Of a stretch of 64,000 bases of DNA, positions 7,579-16,823 are shown piece by piece. The DNA is from JABWCE01 sp964617955. Its GTDB lineage: Bacteria; Bacteroidota; Bacteroidia; NS11-12g; UBA9320. Position numbers and translations under genes: made by a program. The stretch spans positions 1 to 64,000 of the forward strand of contig CAZTXB010000008.1 of the NCBI GenBank assembly GCA_964617955.1, in the 5' to 3' direction. Under the pieces are notes generated by a model. It searched no databases. It worked only from the letters and a program-made list of their open reading frames with translations, and was not told the DNA's origin. Within the stretch, counting starts at the first letter, position 1. Every line of letters starts with the position of its first letter.

Positions 7579-8397
7579 TTAAGCTTCTTCTTCCTTTTTA
7601 CCGCCTAAACGTCTGCGAAGTTTAGGTTTTTCTTCCTCCAAAACTACTTCTTCTTCATAGCCTGCAAGCTTTGAGTCGACAAGAATTCGACCGCAATGCT
7701 CACAAATTACAATTTTTTTATACGATTTGATATCGGCTTCCAATTGTGGTGGCATTTTTGCGAAACACCCCCCACAGGATGAGCGCAAAATTGGCGCTAC
7801 CGCTATACCATTCTTCACATTTAGGCGAATGCGATCATAAGCCTTTATCAGTTTTTCCTCAACGTGCTTTTCAGTTTCAGCCCTTTCAACCAATAAATGC
7901 GCTTCTTCTTTCTCTGTTTCAGCTACAATCTCTGTCAGTTCACCTTTTTTGTGCTCCAAATCTGCAATTCTGCCTTCAAGACCAGCCTTCACACTTTCAA
8001 TAAGCTCGTTTTTCTCAGCAATGGCATTGCCTGTATCGTTGATTCTCTTCTCTGCCGCTAATATTTCTAACCCTTGCAATTCAATCTCCTTGTTTAAGGC
8101 ATCAAATTCCCTGTTGTTCTTTACGTTGTTTAATTGCTCGGTATACTTTTTTATGAGGGCCTGTGAATCTTTGATCTTTTCCTTGTTGAAGTTAATTTTT
8201 TCCTCCAATTCAAGCACCTCGTTTGAAATATTTTCGATGCGGGTTTGAAGTCCAGCCAGTTCATCTTCGAGGTCTGAAACTTCCATTGGAAGTTCTCCTC
8301 TTACGGCCCTAAGTTTGTCAAGCTTGCTGTCAAGCGCCTGAACATTGAAAATTGCTTTTAATTTGTCCTCTACTGAGAAAGATTTTTGTACTGCCAT
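7579..8397 (-). CDS. Coiled-coil zinc-ribbon protein (DUF164/CT398 type)
   Basis: A 272-residue protein with a long coiled coil (about residues 20-175) and a C4 zinc ribbon at 205-240: C-G-G-C followed by C-E-H-C. This is the architecture of the DUF164 zinc-ribbon family (Chlamydia CT398 is a structural example). The molecular role is not settled. The very acidic and basic tail (E-E-E-K-P-K-L-R-R-R) is typical in this phylum. The start overlaps the stop of the NIF3-type gene by one base, so the two are co-transcribed, as commonly found in Bacteroidota. Confidence 0.88.
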   Translation of the reverse strand: MAVQKSFSVEDKLKAIFNVQALDSKLDKLRAVRGELPMEVSDLEDELAGLQTRIENISNEVLELEEKINFNKEKIKDSQALIKKYTEQLNNVKNNREFDALNKEIELQGLEILAAEKRINDTGNAIAEKNELIESVKAGLEGRIADLEHKKGELTEIVAETEKEEAHLLVERAETEKHVEEKLIKAYDRIRLNVKNGIAVAPILRSSCGGCFAKMPPQLEADIKSYKKIVICEHCGRILVDSKLAGYEEEVVLEEEKPKLRRRLGGKKEEEA

Positions 8398-9497
8398 TAA
8401 TAATAGTAATTAACCGGATTGGTGTTCGTTTCCGCTAAAACGGGTGCAAAATTAGGAAATTTATCTTTAATAATTTCAATAATTAATTCGGGCGTGAATT
8501 GTTCCGATTCGGCATGCCCGATGTCACATACCATCAACTCGTTTTCGGCATCAAAAAACTCGTGATACTTAAAATCAGAACTCACAAAAGCATCGGCATG
8601 AAGTGTCTTGGCTTTTTCGAGCAAAAAACTGCCGGAACCCCCACAAATGGCGACCTTTTGAATTTTGCTTGCGCGATGGGTGTATTTTATGACCGTTGCT
8701 TTCATTGAAGATTTTAAATGCTGAAGGAACTCATCCGGGCTCATAGCTTTCGGGAGGTTGCCTATTAAGCCCGAACCCACGCCGGGATGGGCGTTGAGCA
8801 GCGGGAATACATCGTATGCTACAGTTTCATAAGGATGAACCTCATGGAGGGTTTCAATCATTTTGGATTTTAAATAGGCTGGAAAAACAAGTTCAATCTT
8901 TGTTTCCTTTACCCTTTGCAATTCTCCCTTTTCACCTAAATAAGGGTTGGCGCCTTCTGACGCCAAAAAAGTGCCCGTACCTTCAGTGTTAAAAGAACAA
9001 TGGTTGTAGAGCTCAATATGCCCTCCCCCTGCTTTAAAGAGTGCCTCGCGCACCGAATCGGAATTTTCTTCCGGAACAAAGGTCACGAGTTTGTTGAGCA
9101 GATTGTTTTTTCTTTCCATGACCTTCAAATCGTGCAAGCCGAGCCTGGATGCGATTTTAGAATTCACTCCACCAATGAGTACATTGTCGAGATTGGTATG
9201 CAAGGCGTAAATGGCAACGTTATTTTTAATGGCCTTTATAATTGCTCTCTCGACATAAGTTGTTCCTGTTAACTTTTTCAAGCCTTTGAATAAAATGGGA
9301 TGATGAGCAATAATCAAATTGCATTTTTTGTTAATGGCTTCATCTATTACCTCCTCTGTGCAATCCAAACAAACGAGTACACCGCTGATTTCAATTGATC
9401 GAGATCCTGTGAGCAAGCCGCTGTTGTCGTAGGCCTCCTGATAAACCGGAGGTGCTTTTTGTTCTAATACATCTATGATATCCCTGGCCTTAAGCAT
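8397..9497 (-). CDS. NIF3-like dinuclear-metal protein
   Basis: A 366-residue member of the NIF3/YqfO/YbgI family, which forms toroid hexamers with a two-metal site. The metal-binding segments are visible: I-I-A-H-H-P-I-L-F near residue 67, L-H-T-N-L-D near 99, and the C-terminal G-H-A-E-S-E. The PII-like insert domain of the YqfO type lies between. A GTP cyclohydrolase I type 2 activity is often annotated but is not established. The ATG at 9497 is preferred over a TTG seven codons upstream that overlaps the -7 box. It forms an operon with the zinc-ribbon gene. Confidence 0.9.
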   Translation of the reverse strand: MLKARDIIDVLEQKAPPVYQEAYDNSGLLTGSRSIEISGVLVCLDCTEEVIDEAINKKCNLIIAHHPILFKGLKKLTGTTYVERAIIKAIKNNVAIYALHTNLDNVLIGGVNSKIASRLGLHDLKVMERKNNLLNKLVTFVPEENSDSVREALFKAGGGHIELYNHCSFNTEGTGTFLASEGANPYLGEKGELQRVKETKIELVFPAYLKSKMIETLHEVHPYETVAYDVFPLLNAHPGVGSGLIGNLPKAMSPDEFLQHLKSSMKATVIKYTHRASKIQKVAICGGSGSFLLEKAKTLHADAFVSSDFKYHEFFDAENELMVCDIGHAESEQFTPELIIEIIKDKFPNFAPVLAETNTNPVNYYY

Positions 9498-9515
9498 AAT
9501 TATTTTCGATACAGG

Positions 9516-9523
9516 CAAAGATA
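9516..9523 (-). promoter_or_regulatory. -7 box of the NIF3-type gene
   Basis: TATCTTTG on the minus strand fits TAnnTTTG, 18 bp before the chosen ATG. No matching -33 box is evident. Confidence 0.45.
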
Positions 9524-9582
9524 GTATGGTAAGCCATATATCCTTATGAATTCATTTTTGAGGATTATTTATTCCATATTTT

Positions 9583-9652
9583 ACCATTCGGAAAAAATAT
9601 AAACCGTCTGGAAAGAAATGTAAGTCATGGGGTGAAAACGATATTAATCTTG
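9583..9652 (+). promoter_or_regulatory. Direct-repeat operator and promoter of the surface-protein gene
   Basis: ACCATTCGGAAA (9583-9594) and ACCGTCTGGAAA (9603-9614) are direct repeats with a 20-bp period. The second GGAAAG (9610) lies 35 bp before a -7-like TAATCTTG (9645-9652). Tandem half-sites two turns apart are typical of LytTR-type response regulators; assignment to that class is an inference. An almost identical block lies downstream of the gene at 13161-13229. Confidence 0.6.
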
Positions 9653-9718
9653 CATCATGATTTACAGGAAACACCAAAAGTAATTTCCTGAAAATTTAAA
9701 TTCTAACGCCAAATTAAT

Positions 9719-12700
9719 ATGAAAAAAAGATTTACGACAAGGTCGATTGTATTGCTATGTTATTTGCTCAATGCAAATTTTTCTTACTCTCAATGTGGCT
9801 CGGGGTATTCCCAGGCTTCCATCAACTGGGACCTCCTTTACAACAACGGAGGCTATACCCTGGGAACCACCGGCTCACGATTCGCTATAGGCACTAACAG
9901 CCTACTGCTCACCACAACCGGCACCATTACCTCTTCAGGATCCAACGGATCTCACACAGGAAATGCCGGTGTTTCCGTTACCGGATCTAATGACCCCACT
10001 TCCAGCTATGATGCAGCATTTTATATAGGAAATGGCTCCATCACCTTCAACTTTTCTCAGGAAGTCACCAACCTATCTTTTACCATTCACGATTTGGACA
10101 ATGGACAATCCATGAGCTTTGATGCGGTGAACAACGATAACACATCGCAAAGCCTATCCATAGCTACCCTGGGGACGACAACACTTTCGGTAAGTGGCAA
10201 CAATTCGGGCAGTGCAAGCATCACAGGTGCTTCGGGTGGTGTGTCAAGCAGCAGCAACAATTCATCAGCCACCGTCACGGTTTCAGGCAGCGTTAAAAGT
10301 ATAACCCTGACCTTTACAAAATCATCCGGATCCGACAACATCTGGATCTCTGATATTTTGGGCTGCAATAGCGCAGACTTTCCTTCCTCATATTACGCAA
10401 TTGCCGCCCCTGAATCCGGCCAACCTGAATACTTTTTAGTAGCCAGAAGCAACCATATAAATATTGTAAATGCCACTACCGGTGCTGCCACCTTATTATA
10501 TAGCGATGCCTCGGTAGTTGGTGTGAATTCATTGGCCAGCGATCCTACAAAGCATGTGATATACTATACCGACGAAGACTTAGTTTCGTCGAACAAAAGC
10601 ATTTATAAATACGATGTAAAAACCGGAACCAAGTCAACCCTGGTAAGCGATGTTACCGGTTCGCCTTTATACCTCCCGTTATCCAACGAAGGTTTGGGAA
10701 GCGGCGGGGCCACTTTTTACAATGGAAGTTTGTATATAGGTATTGAAACCACTACCGAAAATCATGCCGCTGGCGTTTATAGAATCGATTTCGACAATTC
10801 AGGTAATGCCACTATGGCCAGCAGAGTGTTCTCAAAACTGGGTGCAAATGCCAATGGTCAAACCCTCGGTTATGGTGATTTTGTCATTAACGGTTCCTCC
10901 TTGTATCTCACGGATAACTCTTCAGGCAGCAGCTTTCAAATTTATGACATCGCCGGCATGAAAGGCACCGCCAATTACTCAGGTTATAAAGGGCAAATGT
11001 CTATCGGCTCAAATGGAACTCCCCGATATGTAGACAATACCCCTGCTTTTGCCTCTTACAGTGGCTCAGGCAATTGGACTTCATCCACCACTATCAGCAA
11101 TGGCACCGGTTCGATTACCAATGATGCTTCTGAAGTTTTTAAGTACCCCGCCGACTATGGCGATGCGCCTTCATCCTACGGAACAGCTTTTCATATATGC
11201 AATGCAACTCCTAGAGTAAAACTTGGGTCTGCCATAGACTTTGAAAATACCACCTATAACACCAGCAGCGCCAACGGCGACGACCTTGATGCGCCGGGCT
11301 CTGTAAACGACGAAGATGGGGTAAGCACTTTGAATGTACTCAATACCAATTCAAGTACTTATTCGGTTACCGTTAATGTTTCAAACACCTCAGGTGCCTC
11401 AGCTTCACTTTTCGGATGGATTGATTTTAACAAAAATGGCAGCTTCGAGTCGGGCGAGAAAGCAGGTTCAGCAAATAACGTTGCAAACAATGCCACTACG
11501 GTTACCCTTACCTGGTCAAATTTAAGTGGATTGGTTGGCGGAGAATCGTTTCTTAGACTCAGAATTGGTTCCAGCTCATCTGAAAGCTCCAACCCAATCG
11601 GAAAGGCCTCTAATGGTGAGGTAGAAGACTACGACCTAACCATTAAGTTGAGTATAAGCGGTACGGTTTACAACGACGGAGATGGCATGACCGAAAGCAC
11701 ACCACTGATAGACGGAACACCGGTAGGTACAGTGAGTTCCAGTCAGCTTTATGCTTATCTACTCGCCAGCGATGGAACCATCGCACAAAAAGTTACACTT
11801 CCTTCAAATGGTCAGTACACCTTTAGCAGTTTAGATCCTTCATCCCAATACTCGGTTCAAATTTCGAGCAACAATTTAAACGTAGGTGCCAATGCGCCAA
11901 GCACGCCTTCGTTGCCTGGCTCATGGGTGAGTACCGGCGAAAATTTTGGAGTTGGCAATGGGGCAGGATCCGGAAATGAAACCGGTGCAGCCAATAGCTT
12001 AATTTCTATACTCACCGGGACCTCGAATATTACCGGTGTTAATTTTGGAATCGAAAAAGTGTCCACAGCCCTTGCTAAAACCTTTTCAGGCTTAAGCAGC
12101 AGCTCTTTTGGCACCAATTCAGGAAACGCTACCTTCACTAAGAAAATTGATTTGAACGCAAGTTCCGGCACTGCAGATGCCATTGTAAACGCCAACAGTG
12201 CTTCCATTTTACCAGGTAAACTATCAGGATCGGATTATGAGGATGGTAACTATGGAGGCTTAACAGGAAGCAGCGGTTCAAGAAAAGTTGCTTTTACCGC
12301 CTTACCCGACTATAATAACGATGTACTTGTCTATAACAATGGTACCAACATTTTATTGGTTCCTAACCCAAGCAGTTCTGATGCTTCCTATACTTACTGG
12401 AATGTGTCGAACAGCCGCTACGAGATACCCAATTTTAACCCAAATAACCTCTCGGTTTTCATTAAACCTAATGGCCATAGTGGATTTAGCTTTAGCTACG
12501 CTTGGTTTGATGCTGCAAATTTTCTTGGTTCTTCAGCACAATATTCTGTAAACGCAACTTCTCCTCTTCCTATGAAACTGTTGTATTTTGGAGCAGAAAT
12601 GGTCAATGCAGAAGTTGCCTTAAAGTTTATCACTACCAATGAGTACAATATCGAAAAGTTCGAAATTGAAAAATCTACAAACATGGGAGTGTGGACCCAG

Positions 12701-13114
12701 GTGGCTCAAATACAACCAAAAAATGTATATGGTGCGCTCAACACTTACCGCGCCTTTGATGCAAAAAGTGCTGACGCAGTAGTTTACTACAGAATAAAGG
12801 AAACCGATTTTGACGGTGCCCTATTTTATTCTGACTTGGTAAGCATTCGCCATGAAGTCGTCGGTTTTGATTTTTCAGTATTCCCAAGCCCAGCCAAAAA
12901 CGGAGAAATACTCAATGTGAGATTTAACTCGAAAAATCAAGTAGCCACCACGTTAACGTTAAGCGATCTTAAAGGCCGAGTTGTGCTTAATGATGAATTG
13001 CCATCAGGTGAAAACCACAAGGCCATTCAGCTTAGCAATATCCAACCGGGATTATATTTTTTAACCGCTACTAACCTACAATTCTCTAAAACTATCAAAT
13101 TTATGGTTAATTAG
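9719..13114 (+). CDS. Large secreted surface protein with GEVEDY domain and T9SS sorting domain
   Basis: A 1131-residue protein with a signal peptide (residues 1-25, ending S-Y-S-Q). Residues 30-220 are a Ser/Thr/Asn/Gly-rich beta domain, followed by a beta-propeller-like stretch (about 225-475). A GEVEDY domain ends at G-E-V-E-D-Y near 631, then an SdrD-like beta domain (I-S-G-T-V-Y-N-D-G-D-G) and a final type A T9SS C-terminal domain (about 1050-1131; F-P-S-P-A-K and G-L-Y-F-L). It should pass the outer membrane through T9SS and be surface-bound. A direct-repeat operator precedes it. The Ser/Asn-rich composition suggests an adhesin or structural surface layer; no catalytic motif is visible. 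Confidence 0.85.
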   Translation: MKKRFTTRSIVLLCYLLNANFSYSQCGSGYSQASINWDLLYNNGGYTLGTTGSRFAIGTNSLLLTTTGTITSSGSNGSHTGNAGVSVTGSNDPTSSYDAAFYIGNGSITFNFSQEVTNLSFTIHDLDNGQSMSFDAVNNDNTSQSLSIATLGTTTLSVSGNNSGSASITGASGGVSSSSNNSSATVTVSGSVKSITLTFTKSSGSDNIWISDILGCNSADFPSSYYAIAAPESGQPEYFLVARSNHINIVNATTGAATLLYSDASVVGVNSLASDPTKHVIYYTDEDLVSSNKSIYKYDVKTGTKSTLVSDVTGSPLYLPLSNEGLGSGGATFYNGSLYIGIETTTENHAAGVYRIDFDNSGNATMASRVFSKLGANANGQTLGYGDFVINGSSLYLTDNSSGSSFQIYDIAGMKGTANYSGYKGQMSIGSNGTPRYVDNTPAFASYSGSGNWTSSTTISNGTGSITNDASEVFKYPADYGDAPSSYGTAFHICNATPRVKLGSAIDFENTTYNTSSANGDDLDAPGSVNDEDGVSTLNVLNTNSSTYSVTVNVSNTSGASASLFGWIDFNKNGSFESGEKAGSANNVANNATTVTLTWSNLSGLVGGESFLRLRIGSSSSESSNPIGKASNGEVEDYDLTIKLSISGTVYNDGDGMTESTPLIDGTPVGTVSSSQLYAYLLASDGTIAQKVTLPSNGQYTFSSLDPSSQYSVQISSNNLNVGANAPSTPSLPGSWVSTGENFGVGNGAGSGNETGAANSLISILTGTSNITGVNFGIEKVSTALAKTFSGLSSSSFGTNSGNATFTKKIDLNASSGTADAIVNANSASILPGKLSGSDYEDGNYGGLTGSSGSRKVAFTALPDYNNDVLVYNNGTNILLVPNPSSSDASYTYWNVSNSRYEIPNFNPNNLSVFIKPNGHSGFSFSYAWFDAANFLGSSAQYSVNATSPLPMKLLYFGAEMVNAEVALKFITTNEYNIEKFEIEKSTNMGVWTQVAQIQPKNVYGALNTYRAFDAKSADAVVYYRIKETDFDGALFYSDLVSIRHEVVGFDFSVFPSPAKNGEILNVRFNSKNQVATTLTLSDLKGRVVLNDELPSGENHKAIQLSNIQPGLYFLTATNLQFSKTIKFMVN

Positions 13115-13160
13115 GCCTCTGCTCTATTCCGATCCTTTGCAAACCATCCTAATACCATTT

Positions 13161-13229
13161 ACCATTCGGAAAGTATTCTGTTGTTGGGAAAGTATCGCAT
13201 AGGATTTAGAATTCACAATGGTACGTTTG
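13161..13229 (+). promoter_or_regulatory. Second copy of the direct-repeat operator and promoter
   Basis: ACCATTCGGAAAG (13161-13173) and TTGTTGGGAAAG (13181-13192) repeat the upstream block. The second GGAAAG (13187) is again exactly 35 bp before the -7 box, here a perfect TACGTTTG (13222-13229). Transcription would start near 13236 and run into a strong terminator at 13298-13326. Confidence 0.55.
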
Positions 13230-13235
13230 CAGCGC

Positions 13236-13326
13236 CTTTAAAAATCACTTAGGACAGAGTTATTTACACAAACCTTCTTCCTAAATTCTAATGTCGAAAC
13301 CCCACATTTTCTGTGGGGTTTTTTTT
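13236..13326 (+). ncRNA. Putative small RNA, about 90 nt
   Basis: Inferred from a consensus -7 box (13222-13229) and an intrinsic terminator 70-90 bp later, with no open frame of useful length between. An internal hairpin pairs TTAGGA (13249-13254) with TCCTAA (13279-13284). The rest of 13115-13481 holds only this unit, its operator and the aconitase promoter. The alternative is that the promoter drives nothing and the terminator simply ends the surface-protein mRNA. Confidence 0.4.
13298..13326 (+). terminator. Strong intrinsic terminator
   Basis: AACCCCACA (13298-13306) pairs perfectly with TGTGGGGTT (13312-13320) over a TTTTC loop, followed by a run of T. It ends any transcript from the surface-protein gene and the putative small RNA. 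Confidence 0.88.
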
Positions 13327-13450
13327 AAAAGCCATCCGGCCTCTCAGGTAATTGAAAGGAACACACAGCAATTGACCTATTCGCATTTTTTTAGGATTGA
13401 AGGGCATTTTTCAAAACTATTTAGAAACCGCAATTGTTAGTATTAAAATG

Positions 13451-13458
13451 TATTTTTG
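13451..13458 (+). promoter_or_regulatory. -7 box of the aconitase gene
   Basis: TATTTTTG fits TAnnTTTG and lies 23 bp before the ATG at 13482. It sits inside the reading frame that would result from an upstream TTG, which argues for the later start. Confidence 0.5.
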
Positions 13459-13481
13459 CGCAATTTATTTCCATTCCCTCT

Positions 13482-15746
13482 ATGTTTGATATTGACATGA
13501 TCAAAGCGGTGTATTCGCGCTTCCCAAAACGAATAAATGAAGTTAAAAAAATTATTAACAAACCACTTACCCTAACCGAAAAAATACTGTATGCCCATTT
13601 GTGGGATGAGCAATTAAGCTCCGCTCATGAAAGAGGCAAAAGCTACGTTGATTTCGCCCCCGACAGGGTTGCCATGCAGGATGCTACTGCGCAGATGGCG
13701 CTCTTGCAATTTATGCAGGCTGGTCGACCAAAAGTTGCAGTGCCTTCCACCGTTCATTGTGATCACCTCATCCTGGCAAAAGATGGGGCCACCGCCGATC
13801 TGGCTGTTTCAAAGGAAGTGAACAAGGAGGTATTTGATTTCCTCGCCTCTGTTTCCAATAAGTACGGCATTGGTTTTTGGAAGCCCGGTGCCGGAATTAT
13901 ACATCAGGTGGTTTTGGAAAATTATGCCTTCCCCGGAGGAATGATGATAGGCACTGATAGTCACACGGTAAACGCCGGAGGACTTGGTATGGTTGCTATT
14001 GGAGTTGGCGGCGCCGATGCCTGTGACGTGATGGCCGGTCTGCCTTGGGAATTAAAATTTCCAAAGTTGATTGGCGTAAAGTTAAGCGGCAAACTGAACG
14101 GATGGACTGCTTCCAAAGATGTGATCCTAAAAGTGGCCGGCATTTTAACCGTAAAAGGCGGAACCGGAGCCATTGTAGAATACTTTGGTGAGGGCGCCGA
14201 AAGTTTGTCCTGTACCGGAAAAGGAACCATTTGCAATATGGGAGCCGAAATAGGAGCCACCACTTCTATTTTTGGTTATGACCACAAAATGGCTGAATAC
14301 CTGCGTGGAACCAAAAGGTCGGAACTGGCCGATGCTGCCGACCAAATCTCTGAACATTTAACAGGTGATCCTGAAGTATATTTAAATCCTGAGAAATATT
14401 TTGATCAGGTTATTGAAATTAATTTATCTGAACTCGAACCCCATATCAATGGCCCATTCACTCCCGACATGGCCTGGCCTATTTCCGAATTTGCCGCTGC
14501 TGTTAAAGAACATGGATGGCCCGCCCAACTAGAAGTTGGACTCATTGGTTCCTGTACAAACTCCTCGTATGAGGACATTACCCGTGCAGCCTCTGTTGCT
14601 CAACAAGCGACTGAAAACTTAATCAAAGCCAAGTCGGAATTTACCATTACCCCTGGCTCAGAGCAAGTGAGGTATACTGTTGAAAGGGATGGCTACCTCC
14701 AGACTTTTGAAAAGATGGGAGGTGTGGTGTTGGCCAATGCTTGTGGACCTTGCATCGGTCAATGGGCCAGACATTCGAATGACCCCAACAGAAAAAACTC
14801 CATTATTACCTCATTCAACCGAAATTTTGCCAAGCGCAATGACGGAAACCCAAACACGCATGCCTTTGTGGCCTCGCCTGAAATTGTAACCGCCATGGCT
14901 ATAGCAGGCGACCTTACTTTTAACCCTCTTACCGATTATTTGACCAATGAAAACGGTGATAAAATAAAACTGGCCGAGCCTTTGGGCATTGAAATGCCTA
15001 TAAAGGGATTTGAAGTGAAGGATGCCGGATATCAAGCCCCAGCGGCAGACGGCAGTCACGTTAATATTTTGGTTGCCGAAGACAGCAACCGGCTTCAATT
15101 GCTTGCACCCTTTAAGGAATGGGAAGGCACTGATTTGCTCGGACTGAAACTCCTCATTAAAGCCAAAGGAAAATGTACTACCGACCATATCAGTATGGCC
15201 GGGCCCTGGCTAAAATTCAGAGGACACCTCGACAATATCAGCAACAATATGCTTATCGGGGCCTTGAATTATTTTAACGAAAAAACAAACTCCGTTAAAA
15301 ACCAACTTACCGGAGCCTATGATGAGGTGCCTAAAGTTCAACGGGAGTATAAAGCGCATAACATAGGAAGTATTGTGGTGGGTGACGAAAATTACGGTGA
15401 AGGAAGCAGCCGGGAACATGCCGCCATGGAACCAAGACATTTGGGTGTGAGAGTAGTGCTCACCAAATCTTTTGCAAGAATTCATGAAACCAATTTAAAA
15501 AAGCAAGGCATGATTGCGTTAACCTTTGCCAATAAATCGGACTATGACTTAATTGAGGAAGATGACAGCATCGATTTATTGGGCCTTACCTGTTTCGAAC
15601 CCAATAAACCCGTTTCTTTGGTGCTACACCATAACAACGGCAGCTCTCATACCATTTTATGTAACCATACCTATAACGCGCAACAAATTGAGTGGTTTAA
15701 GGCAGGTGGCGCTCTTAATATTATCAGGAAACAAGTGGCAAGTTAA
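13482..15746 (+). CDS. Aconitate hydratase
   Basis: Interconverts citrate and isocitrate in the TCA cycle with a [4Fe-4S] cluster. With the ATG at 13482 the protein has 754 residues, and the cluster ligands fall at Cys358 (G-S-C-T-N-S), Cys421 and Cys424 (A-C-G-P-C-I-G), the same numbers as mature mitochondrial aconitase, which supports both the start and a mitochondrial-type enzyme. Substrate-site segments T-D-S-H-T and G-S-S-R-E-H-A-A are intact, and the swivelling C-terminal domain is complete. It is monocistronic, with a -7 box 23 bp upstream. Confidence 0.96.
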   Translation: MFDIDMIKAVYSRFPKRINEVKKIINKPLTLTEKILYAHLWDEQLSSAHERGKSYVDFAPDRVAMQDATAQMALLQFMQAGRPKVAVPSTVHCDHLILAKDGATADLAVSKEVNKEVFDFLASVSNKYGIGFWKPGAGIIHQVVLENYAFPGGMMIGTDSHTVNAGGLGMVAIGVGGADACDVMAGLPWELKFPKLIGVKLSGKLNGWTASKDVILKVAGILTVKGGTGAIVEYFGEGAESLSCTGKGTICNMGAEIGATTSIFGYDHKMAEYLRGTKRSELADAADQISEHLTGDPEVYLNPEKYFDQVIEINLSELEPHINGPFTPDMAWPISEFAAAVKEHGWPAQLEVGLIGSCTNSSYEDITRAASVAQQATENLIKAKSEFTITPGSEQVRYTVERDGYLQTFEKMGGVVLANACGPCIGQWARHSNDPNRKNSIITSFNRNFAKRNDGNPNTHAFVASPEIVTAMAIAGDLTFNPLTDYLTNENGDKIKLAEPLGIEMPIKGFEVKDAGYQAPAADGSHVNILVAEDSNRLQLLAPFKEWEGTDLLGLKLLIKAKGKCTTDHISMAGPWLKFRGHLDNISNNMLIGALNYFNEKTNSVKNQLTGAYDEVPKVQREYKAHNIGSIVVGDENYGEGSSREHAAMEPRHLGVRVVLTKSFARIHETNLKKQGMIALTFANKSDYDLIEEDDSIDLLGLTCFEPNKPVSLVLHHNNGSSHTILCNHTYNAQQIEWFKAGGALNIIRKQVAS

Positions 15747-15861
15747 GTGCCTCTCAAATAATTTAATTTAATAACCAACAATAAATCAAAATTTTATCGG
15801 TTTTATTGTTAACTGAATGATTATTTTGTGACATTTCCATTAAATTTGAAAAAAAATTACC

Positions 15862-16818
15862 ATGCTAGATCACGAACAACAAATTGCTAAAGACAAAAGG
15901 ACCAAAACCTATTTGTTAATTATTATTGGCGTTCTCTTTGTTATCAACTTTGCCCTGCTTTACAATCTCATCAGCAAGGACAAAATTCTTGTGACTACCG
16001 AAAACAAACTTGAAGATACTTCGAAAGAGAGGGATCAGCTCGACAAGATGCTGGATGAAACCGAAGTACAACTCTTGGAATACAAAGGCAAAAACAATGC
16101 CCTGGACAGCATTATTGACCTTAAAAACGAAGAAATAGCCCTGAAGGTTTCACAAATAAGAAAAACTTTGGCCTCCGGAAATATTTCTAAAGCTGAATTG
16201 GCTAAAGCCAAAGCAGAAATAGCGGACCTAAAGGCCAAAATAGCCACTACCACCCACATGATCGATTCACTCTCCAGAGAGAATGTTTACTTAAAGGAAA
16301 GCAACATCGCTTTACAGGATGAAAACACAACGGTAAAGAAAGAAGTAGAGGAACAAAAATCAATTAACAATGCCTTAACCGACCAGAACAAAGTGCTGGG
16401 CCAAAAGGTAAGAATTGCATCAAAACTAAATGCCACCAATATCAAAGTGGAAGGAATCATGATGAAAGGCAGCAAGGAAAAAGAAAAATCTAGGCTGAGC
16501 CGGATCGACAAAATAAAGGTTCAGTTCAGCATAGACAAAAACGAAATTGCCGATGCCGGCAAAAAGGTCATCTATTTAAGGCTGATAGGCCCTAATGGTT
16601 CGACTGTAGCCAATCAAAATGCCGGTTCCGGCGTATTTGAAGTGAATGGTGAAAGCATGCAATACACCTCCAGAGCTTCTGTATTGTTTAACAATGCCGT
16701 GGTGAGTCCTGTCATTATTTACTTCGATAAAATTCCCGGCATGTCAAGTGGAAATTACAGAGCCTTATTGTATTGCGATGAATTTGTGATGGGCGAAGGA
16801 AGCCTAAAACTGAAATAA
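15862..16818 (+). CDS. Membrane-anchored coiled-coil protein of unknown function
   Basis: A 318-residue protein with a short cytoplasmic N-terminus, one transmembrane helix (about residues 17-38, L-L-I-I-I-G-V-L-F-V-I-N-F-A-L-L), a long heptad-rich coiled coil (about 45-185) and a C-terminal beta-rich domain (about 190-318) with no cysteines in a metal pattern. The topology suggests a periplasmic coiled coil. I do not recognise the family; similar anchored coiled-coil proteins are widespread in Bacteroidota. It ends 5 bp before the convergent purN stop. Confidence 0.75.
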   Translation: MLDHEQQIAKDKRTKTYLLIIIGVLFVINFALLYNLISKDKILVTTENKLEDTSKERDQLDKMLDETEVQLLEYKGKNNALDSIIDLKNEEIALKVSQIRKTLASGNISKAELAKAKAEIADLKAKIATTTHMIDSLSRENVYLKESNIALQDENTTVKKEVEEQKSINNALTDQNKVLGQKVRIASKLNATNIKVEGIMMKGSKEKEKSRLSRIDKIKVQFSIDKNEIADAGKKVIYLRLIGPNGSTVANQNAGSGVFEVNGESMQYTSRASVLFNNAVVSPVIIYFDKIPGMSSGNYRALLYCDEFVMGEGSLKLK

Positions 16819-16823
16819 ACTTT

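Noticed and set aside
13434..13481. Upstream TTG start of aconitase
   Set aside because: It would place the -7 box inside the coding region, and the ATG at 13482 restores the canonical numbering of the cluster cysteines.
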